NCBI RefSeq assembly: GCF_017255415.1
Contig: NZ_JAFJZZ010000003.1
Span: forward strand, 62,001 to 126,000
Direction of reading: 5' to 3'
Source: Clostridium aminobutyricum
Lineage (GTDB): Bacteria; Bacillota; Clostridia; Peptostreptococcales; Anaerovoracaceae
DNA length: 64,000 nt
In this document: positions 57,836 through 64,000 of the stretch, piece by piece
Position numbering within the stretch: the stretch's first letter is position 1
Layout of the letters: every line of letters starts with the position of its first letter
The notes under the pieces: generated by a model
Databases searched by the model: none
The model's input: the letters and a program-made list of their open reading frames with translations, nothing else
Told to the model about the DNA's origin: nothing
Program-made: the position numbers and the translations under genes

Positions 57836-60800
57836 ATGAGCCAAACAGATCAAGAGAACCCTAAAATGATAGGAAGTTTATATGATAAAAATTTTGAGCA
57901 TGATAATTGTGGCATAGGAGCAATCGTAAACATCAAGGGGATTAAAACGCATAAAACCGTTTATGATGCCCTTACCATTGTAGAACGTCTTGAGCATAGA
58001 GCGGGAAAGGATGCAACGGGAGAGATGGGAGACGGAGTTGGAATACTGACACAAATTCCTCGAGATTTTTTTATAAAAAACGTCAAGAATATTGAATTTT
58101 CATCTAGCGGAGACTTTGGCGTAGGAATGTTCTTCTTACCGCAAGATGAGCTTTTGAGAAATCAAGCTAAAAAGCGTTTTGAAGTTATTGTCGAAAAAGA
58201 AGGATTAAAATTCTTGGGATGGCGAGAAGTTCCAACTGCAAATAAAGTGCTTGGTAAACAAGCATTGAACTGCAAGCCTGCGATTTACCAGGGATTTGTC
58301 GACAAGCCGAGAAATCTTAAGTCGGGAATCGATTTTGACAGAAAATTATATGTAATCAGAAGGATATTTGAAAATAGCAACGATAACGAAAACAACAGCA
58401 CATATGTCTGTTCCCTTTCCAGCAGAACGATTGTCTATAAAGGAATGTTCCTTGTGAATCAGCTGAGGCTTTTCTATAAAGATTTACAAGATCAAGATTT
58501 CATTTCAGCCATTGCCATTGTGCATTCCAGATTTTCAACAAACACCATGCCTTCTTGGGAAAAGTCACACCCGAATCGATATATTGTTCATAATGGAGAA
58601 ATTAATACCATTCGAGGTAATGTCAATAAAATGTTATCCAGAGAAGAAAATATGTCCTCCGATATATTGGGTGAAGATTTCTATAAAGTTCTTCCGGTAG
58701 TTCCTACTTGGGGTTCGGACTCCGCAATGCTGGATAATACGTTAGAATTTATGGTTATGTCAGGAATCGACTTCCCGAAGGCAGTAATGATGTGCATACC
58801 GGAACCATGGTGCAATGACAGAACGATGAGTCAAAAGAAGAAAGATTTCTATATTTATCACGGAACGATGATGGAACCTTGGGATGGCCCTGCTTCCATC
58901 GTATTTAGTGACGGAGACCTTGTAGGTGCAGTGCTTGACAGAAACGGGCTGCGTCCCTCTCGATATTATGTGACCAAAGACGAAAATTTGATTCTATCTT
59001 CTGAAGTGGGCGTACTTGAAATCGCTCCGGAAGAGGTTGAAATGAAGGGCAGGGTTCATCCCGGCAAAATGCTCTTGATCGATACAAAAGCAGGAAAAAT
59101 TATCAAAGATAAGGAGTTAAAGGAGTATTACTCCGGAAAGCAGCCTTACGGAGAGTGGCTTGAGAATAATTTAATTCATCTGAAAGAATTGCATATCCCA
59201 AATCAGAAAGTACCGTTTTACAAAGGAGAACAACTTGCCCGATTGCAGAAGACTTTTGGCTATTCTTATGAGGATGTAAAAAACTATTTGCTGCCGATGG
59301 CACTGGATGAAGCAGAACCTACCATTGCAATGGGTGCGGATACACCTCTTGCCGCTTTATCCCAAGCTCATACACCACTCTTTGACTATTTTAAACAATT
59401 GTTTGCTCAAGTTACCAATCCGCCGATTGATGCAATCCGAGAAGAGATTATCACTTCGACCTATAGTTACCTTGGCAAAGACGGAAACATTTTAAAGGAT
59501 AGCCATCAAAACTGCAGATTATTATCTGTTCGGAATCCGATCCTAACCAATACGGACTTTATGAAAATAAAGAATATGAAGGCAGAAGGATTCAAGGTGG
59601 CTACCGTACCGATTACATATTATAAAGGCAGCTCCCTTGAAAAGGCGTTGAATAATCTGTTTATTCAAACGGACAGAGCTTTCAAAGACGGGGCGAATAT
59701 CATTATATTATCGGACAGAGATGTAGATGAATACAGAGTTCCGATCCCTTCATTGCTTGCAGTTTCTGCAGTCCAACAATACCTTGTCAACACCAGAAAG
59801 CGCATGTCACTTTCGTTGATCTTAGAAAGTGGAGAACCGAGAGAGGTGCATCATTTTGCAACCTTGTTAGGATACGGCGCAAGTGCAATTAATCCCTATT
59901 TAGCGCAGGATACCATCAAACAAATGATAGAGGAGGATTTGCTTGAAAAGGATTATTATGCGGCGGTTGATGATTATACGAATGGCATCTTGCATGGAAT
60001 TATAAAAATTGCTTCTAAAATGGGCATCTCTACGATACAGTCGTACCAAGGCGCTCAAATTTTTGAAGCGGTCGGAGTCAGTAAGGATGTTATTGACAAA
60101 TATTTCACCAATACAGTAAGTAGGGTTGGCGGTATTACGTTAAAAGACATTGAAGAGGAAGTTGATGTAAGACATTCCGCGGCTTTTGATCCGCTTGGAT
60201 TAAACCAAGATTTGAATTTGGAAAGTATGGGCAGTCACAAAGTGAGGAGCGGTAAAGAAGAGCATTTATACAACCCGAAGACCATTCACACGTTGCAAGT
60301 AGCTACACGAACAGGAGACTATCAACTATTTAAAGAATACACGAGGATGGTCAATGAGGAGCTTGGGCCGAGTCATTTAAGAGCTTTAATGGATTTTAAC
60401 TACAAGAATAACCCCATTCCGATTGGACAGGTAGAAAGTGTGGAATCCATCGTAAAAAGGTTTAAAACAGGAGCAATGTCATACGGTTCTATTTCTCAGG
60501 AAGCGCATGAAACGATGGCAATCGCAATGAACAAATTGCAAGGAAAATCCAATAGTGGTGAGGGTGGAGAGGCTCCAAGAAGATTTACCATTGGAGCAGA
60601 TGGGAAAAATCTATGCAGTGCAATCAAACAAGTAGCATCAGGACGTTTTGGTGTTACTTCCGAATATCTAGTGAGTGCAAAAGAAATTCAGATAAAAATA
60701 GCACAAGGTGCAAAACCTGGAGAGGGAGGACAACTTCCGGGCGACAAGGTTTATCCTTGGATTGCTAAAACGAGACACTCCACCACAGGAGTGGGACTCA

Positions 60801-62413
60801 TTTCTCCGCCTCCGCACCATGACATTTATTCTATCGAGGATTTGGCTCAACTGATTTATGATTGCAAATGTGCAAATTCAGATGCCAGAATTTCCGTTAA
60901 ACTTGTATCTGAAGCAGGAGTAGGCACAATTGCAGCAGGTGTCGCTAAAGCAGGAGCACAAGTGATCTTAGTTTCCGGATATGACGGAGGCACGGGGGCA
61001 GCTCCGAAAAATTCTGTTTATCATGCAGGACTTCCGTGGGAGTTGGGGCTTGCGGAAGCGCATCAGACGTTATTGATGAACGGGCTCCGAAAAAGTGTGG
61101 TATTAGAAACAGATGGAAAACTGATGAGCGGCAGAGAAGTCGCTATTGCGGCGCTACTGGGCGCAGAAGAATTCGGATTTGCTACGGCTCCGCTTGTAAC
61201 GATGGGATGTGTCATGATGAGGGTTTGCAATTTAGACACTTGTCCTGTCGGCATCGCTACACAGAATCCGAAATTAAGAAAACGATTTGCCGGTAAACCG
61301 GAATATGTAATCAATTTTATGCAATTTATTGCAGAGGAACTTCGAGAATATATGGCAAAACTCGGATTCCGAACAATTGATGAGATGGTTGGAAGAACAG
61401 ATATGTTGAAGGCAAAAGTGGGTTTAAATCTTAAAAAATATCATCGTTTGGATATTGCAAAGATATGGGAAAACGGTATCCCACAGGATAAACTCAATTG
61501 TATTCATGTAGCAGAAAATACCTATGACTTTAAACTAAATAAGACCAAGGATATGACGGTACTTTATGAAAGATTGAAGGAATCCATTGCAAAGGGTGAG
61601 CCTAAAACAATACAAGTGGAGGTAGACAATCAGGACAGAACCTTTGGTACCATATTAGGTTCTATGCTAACCAGAAAATTTGGACAGAGCTTGGAACAGG
61701 ATACCTATCGTATCCAATCGAGGGGGTACGGAGGACAGAGTTTCGGGGCTTTCATTCCGAAAGGCTTAACCCTTGAATTAGAGGGAGATAGTAACGATTA
61801 TTTGGGCAAAGGGTTGTCGGGAGGCATCATTATTGTTTATCCGAATAAAAAATCCACCTTTAAACACGATGAAAATATGATTATCGGAAATGTTGCACTA
61901 TATGGGGCAACATCCGGTAAAGCCTTTATCAGCGGAGTTGCAGGAGAACGCTTTTGTGTAAGAAATTCCGGTGCGGATGCCGTTGTGGAAGGTGTCGGAG
62001 ACCATGGCTTGGAATATATGACAGGGGGTCGAGTCGTCATATTGGGGACTACCGGTAATAATCTGGCAGCCGGTATGTCAGGCGGTTTCGCATATGTTCT
62101 TGATAAAAACGGGGATTTATATTCGAAATTAAATAAAGAAGTGATTTCTTTGGAGTCAGTGAGCAAAAGTGAAGATGTTCTCGAGTTGAATGAATTAATC
62201 AAAGAGCACGTTTTTGCAACAAACTCTATAAAAGGAACTCACATCTTAAATAATTTTACCGAATATCTGCCGAAATTTAAAAAAATCATACCATATGATT
62301 ATAAAAATATGCTTTCATTGATTCGAAAGTATGAGGAAATCGGAGTGAGCGAAGAACAGGCACTTGTGAAAGCTTTTTATGAAAGTAAAGGAGGGGAACA
62401 GGAATGGGCTTAG
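57836..62413 (+). CDS. gltB: Glutamate synthase large subunit
   Basis: 1,525 residues, full length. The N-terminal glutaminase nucleophile is the Cys of HDNCGIGAIVNI after a ~24-residue propeptide; central and FMN-binding synthase domains follow (SVKLVSEAGVGTIAAGVAKA, GYDGGTGAAPKNS); the 3Fe-4S cluster is CNLDTCPVGIATQ; a C-terminal beta-helix (GLSGGIIIVYPNK) ends the protein. With GltD it makes two glutamates from glutamine and 2-oxoglutarate. RBS AAAGGAGG. Confidence 0.96.
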   Translation: MSQTDQENPKMIGSLYDKNFEHDNCGIGAIVNIKGIKTHKTVYDALTIVERLEHRAGKDATGEMGDGVGILTQIPRDFFIKNVKNIEFSSSGDFGVGMFFLPQDELLRNQAKKRFEVIVEKEGLKFLGWREVPTANKVLGKQALNCKPAIYQGFVDKPRNLKSGIDFDRKLYVIRRIFENSNDNENNSTYVCSLSSRTIVYKGMFLVNQLRLFYKDLQDQDFISAIAIVHSRFSTNTMPSWEKSHPNRYIVHNGEINTIRGNVNKMLSREENMSSDILGEDFYKVLPVVPTWGSDSAMLDNTLEFMVMSGIDFPKAVMMCIPEPWCNDRTMSQKKKDFYIYHGTMMEPWDGPASIVFSDGDLVGAVLDRNGLRPSRYYVTKDENLILSSEVGVLEIAPEEVEMKGRVHPGKMLLIDTKAGKIIKDKELKEYYSGKQPYGEWLENNLIHLKELHIPNQKVPFYKGEQLARLQKTFGYSYEDVKNYLLPMALDEAEPTIAMGADTPLAALSQAHTPLFDYFKQLFAQVTNPPIDAIREEIITSTYSYLGKDGNILKDSHQNCRLLSVRNPILTNTDFMKIKNMKAEGFKVATVPITYYKGSSLEKALNNLFIQTDRAFKDGANIIILSDRDVDEYRVPIPSLLAVSAVQQYLVNTRKRMSLSLILESGEPREVHHFATLLGYGASAINPYLAQDTIKQMIEEDLLEKDYYAAVDDYTNGILHGIIKIASKMGISTIQSYQGAQIFEAVGVSKDVIDKYFTNTVSRVGGITLKDIEEEVDVRHSAAFDPLGLNQDLNLESMGSHKVRSGKEEHLYNPKTIHTLQVATRTGDYQLFKEYTRMVNEELGPSHLRALMDFNYKNNPIPIGQVESVESIVKRFKTGAMSYGSISQEAHETMAIAMNKLQGKSNSGEGGEAPRRFTIGADGKNLCSAIKQVASGRFGVTSEYLVSAKEIQIKIAQGAKPGEGGQLPGDKVYPWIAKTRHSTTGVGLISPPPHHDIYSIEDLAQLIYDCKCANSDARISVKLVSEAGVGTIAAGVAKAGAQVILVSGYDGGTGAAPKNSVYHAGLPWELGLAEAHQTLLMNGLRKSVVLETDGKLMSGREVAIAALLGAEEFGFATAPLVTMGCVMMRVCNLDTCPVGIATQNPKLRKRFAGKPEYVINFMQFIAEELREYMAKLGFRTIDEMVGRTDMLKAKVGLNLKKYHRLDIAKIWENGIPQDKLNCIHVAENTYDFKLNKTKDMTVLYERLKESIAKGEPKTIQVEVDNQDRTFGTILGSMLTRKFGQSLEQDTYRIQSRGYGGQSFGAFIPKGLTLELEGDSNDYLGKGLSGGIIIVYPNKKSTFKHDENMIIGNVALYGATSGKAFISGVAGERFCVRNSGADAVVEGVGDHGLEYMTGGRVVILGTTGNNLAAGMSGGFAYVLDKNGDLYSKLNKEVISLESVSKSEDVLELNELIKEHVFATNSIKGTHILNNFTEYLPKFKKIIPYDYKNMLSLIRKYEEIGVSEEQALVKAFYESKGGEQEWA

Positions 62414-63888
62414 CAACAGGGTTTTTAAAATATAAAAGACGTACCAGTGAGGCCGCTGAGCCGCTAGAACGAGTGAAGCACTATAATGAATTTCATGTTT
62501 CTCTTCTTCAAGAAGAACAAATGGAACAGGCTTCCAGATGCATGGATTGCGGCGTTCCGTTCTGCCAATCGGGGATGGACCTGGGAGGAATGGTGTCAGG
62601 CTGTCCGCTGAATAACCTGATTCCCGAATGGAATGATCATGTATTTCACGGAAACTATGAAGAGGCATTAAAGCGTTTATTGAAGACGAATAGTTTCCCG
62701 GAATTCACTTCAAGAGTTTGTCCTGCTCCTTGTGAAAAAGCATGTACTTGTTCCTTACATGCGGAAGGTGTTTCTATTAGAGAGAATGAGCTTGCCATTA
62801 TTGAAAATGGATATGATTATCAGCTGATGCAACCAAGAAGGATTCAGGCAAGATCAACGAAGAGAATCGCGGTAATCGGTTCAGGTCCTGCAGGGTTGGC
62901 AGCAGCAGATTTACTAAATTTTAGAGGGCACGCAGTAACGATATTTGAAAAAGAAGATCGCCCAGGAGGGCTTCTCATGTATGGAATCCCGAATATGAAG
63001 CTCGAGAAGCATGTGATCAAAAGAAGAGTGGATTTGATGAAGGCAGAAGGCATTGAGTTCAGGCTTGGAGAAGCCATTTTTTCGAAAAAGCAGGCAGATG
63101 CATTAATAAAAGAATTTGATGCCGTGGTGCTGGCATGCGGCTGCTCAATACCGAGAGATATCAAGGTGTCGGGAAGAGACGGGAAAGGCATTGTTTTTGC
63201 TGTAGACTTTTTAAAGTCCACTACAAAATCCTTGCTTGACAATCAATTGAAAGAGGGGAGTTATATTTCGGCAAAAGGGAAAAATGTCCTTGTTATCGGT
63301 GGCGGGGACACAGGGAATGATTGTGTGGCAACAAGCATAAGGCATGGTGCAAAAAGTATATTGCAGCTGGAAATGATGCCCATACTTCCGACGCACAGGG
63401 TAGAAAATAACCCGTGGCCCCAATGGCCTAAAGTCTTAAAAACTGATTACGGACAGCAGGAAGCCATTGCTGTATTCGGGAAAGATCCCAGGGAGTTTCA
63501 AACAACAGTGAAAGAATTCATCTTAGATCAGAATGGACAGGTTAGGCAAGCGATTCTTGTAAAATTGGAATATGGTAAAGATGAGAAAAGCGGAAAGTCA
63601 GTTGTGAAAGAGATTCAGAAATCAGAAAAGACTGTTCAGACAGATTTGGTTTTACTTGCAGCAGGGTTTATAGGAAGCGATGAGCATGTGGCAAAAGCCT
63701 TCGGTGTGGAACTGGACGATAAGGGTACTGTAACAACGTTGGGGGAACATTATAAAACAAGTAAAGAGAAGGTATTTGTTGCAGGAGATATGCGCAGGGG
63801 ACAATCCTTAGTAGTATGGGGTATTAGGGAAGGTCGTGAAGCGGCTAGAGAAGTAGATGCGTATCTTATGGGTTACACGAATTTATAG
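62404..63888 (+). CDS. gltD: Glutamate synthase small subunit
   Basis: 494 residues. N-terminal Cys motifs for 4Fe-4S clusters (CMDCGVPFC, CPLNNLIPEW, CPAPCEKACTC), FAD site VIGSGPAGLAAADLLNFRGH, NAD(P)H site VIGGGDTGNDCVATSIRHG and C-terminal FAD contact VFVAGDMRRGQSLVVW. It feeds electrons to GltB. It overlaps gltB by 10 bases, ensuring coupled translation. Confidence 0.96.
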   Translation: MGLATGFLKYKRRTSEAAEPLERVKHYNEFHVSLLQEEQMEQASRCMDCGVPFCQSGMDLGGMVSGCPLNNLIPEWNDHVFHGNYEEALKRLLKTNSFPEFTSRVCPAPCEKACTCSLHAEGVSIRENELAIIENGYDYQLMQPRRIQARSTKRIAVIGSGPAGLAAADLLNFRGHAVTIFEKEDRPGGLLMYGIPNMKLEKHVIKRRVDLMKAEGIEFRLGEAIFSKKQADALIKEFDAVVLACGCSIPRDIKVSGRDGKGIVFAVDFLKSTTKSLLDNQLKEGSYISAKGKNVLVIGGGDTGNDCVATSIRHGAKSILQLEMMPILPTHRVENNPWPQWPKVLKTDYGQQEAIAVFGKDPREFQTTVKEFILDQNGQVRQAILVKLEYGKDEKSGKSVVKEIQKSEKTVQTDLVLLAAGFIGSDEHVAKAFGVELDDKGTVTTLGEHYKTSKEKVFVAGDMRRGQSLVVWGIREGREAAREVDAYLMGYTNL

Positions 63889-64000
63889 ATGTCACAAATT
63901 GCCAAAAAATGTTGGAATAAGATGCCTGAAAATACTCGGTTTTTCGGTCGGCGATAAAAAGTTTGAGAAGAGTGCATAATAAGTAAAAGAGAGCAGATTG

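Overview
The window looks like chromosome of a low-GC, spore-forming, anaerobic member of the Clostridia. Supporting this are two copies of a cotJABC-type spore coat operon, a group-B-like [FeFe] hydrogenase, a split cobalamin-dependent methionine synthase, AbrB and DUF1836 regulators, strong AGGAGG ribosome binding sites and TTGACA-17-TATAAT promoters. No genus can be named safely from the sequence alone. All functional calls are by reading motifs; no database search was run.

Layout. 1-7.0 kb: the end of a chemotaxis receptor, then a methionine block (metH without its reactivation domain, a separate reactivation protein, metY, and an acetyl-CoA-type metA). 7.0-13.4 kb: a TetR-controlled RND efflux pair, and an OhrR-like regulator followed by a glutathione peroxidase with matching palindromes. 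13.4-18.1 kb: a glycine-rich hypothetical, azlCD, the hydrogenase, a tiny hypothetical and an SGNH hydrolase. 18.1-21.8 kb: tRNA-Arg followed by a scar of an integrated element (integrase tail, ImmA-like peptidase, CI-like repressor, small HTH protein), then AbrB, DUF1836 and a decayed chemotaxis receptor.

21.8-27.5 kb: two tandem cotJABC operons. Their cotJB, cotJC and the end of cotJA are almost identical, but the middle of cotJA is a collagen-like Gly-X-Y domain in one and a 14 x 12-residue NQGTMP repeat in the other. Each is preceded by AC-17-CATAGTATA, a late mother-cell sigma promoter. A small Asn/Lys-rich gene and a patatin-like lipase follow. 27.5-34.3 kb: an attenuated ArsB/NhaD-type permease, an ArgA-like acetyltransferase, a GC-rich foreign patch, a MerR/TipAS regulator, a four-helix membrane protein, a low-Mr tyrosine phosphatase and an Lsa-type ABC-F protein with a six-codon leader peptide and attenuator. 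34.7-40.3 kb: a polar amino-acid ABC transporter and a FIST-domain histidine kinase.

40.3-50 kb: an accessory stretch of small regulators and drug or stress functions: a YbaK-like editing protein, a truncated Mef-like exporter still carrying a MYSVRLR macrolide-type leader, a NimA-like oxidase with a MocR regulator, a MarR, a VOC protein, a guanidine-I riboswitch with a Gdx exporter, an ECF sigma/membrane partner pair, an SMR/MarR operon and an iron alcohol dehydrogenase. 50-64 kb: core metabolism and oxidative stress: a 2-hydroxyacid dehydrogenase, fabF, an AraC/GyrI regulator, msrB, sod and dps, then a nitrogen block (glnK-amtB, and gltB-gltD on the other strand). The recurring theme is small-molecule-controlled expression: at least five leaders carry intrinsic terminators ahead of their genes (ABC-F, Mef remnant, Gdx, ArsB/NhaD, amtB).
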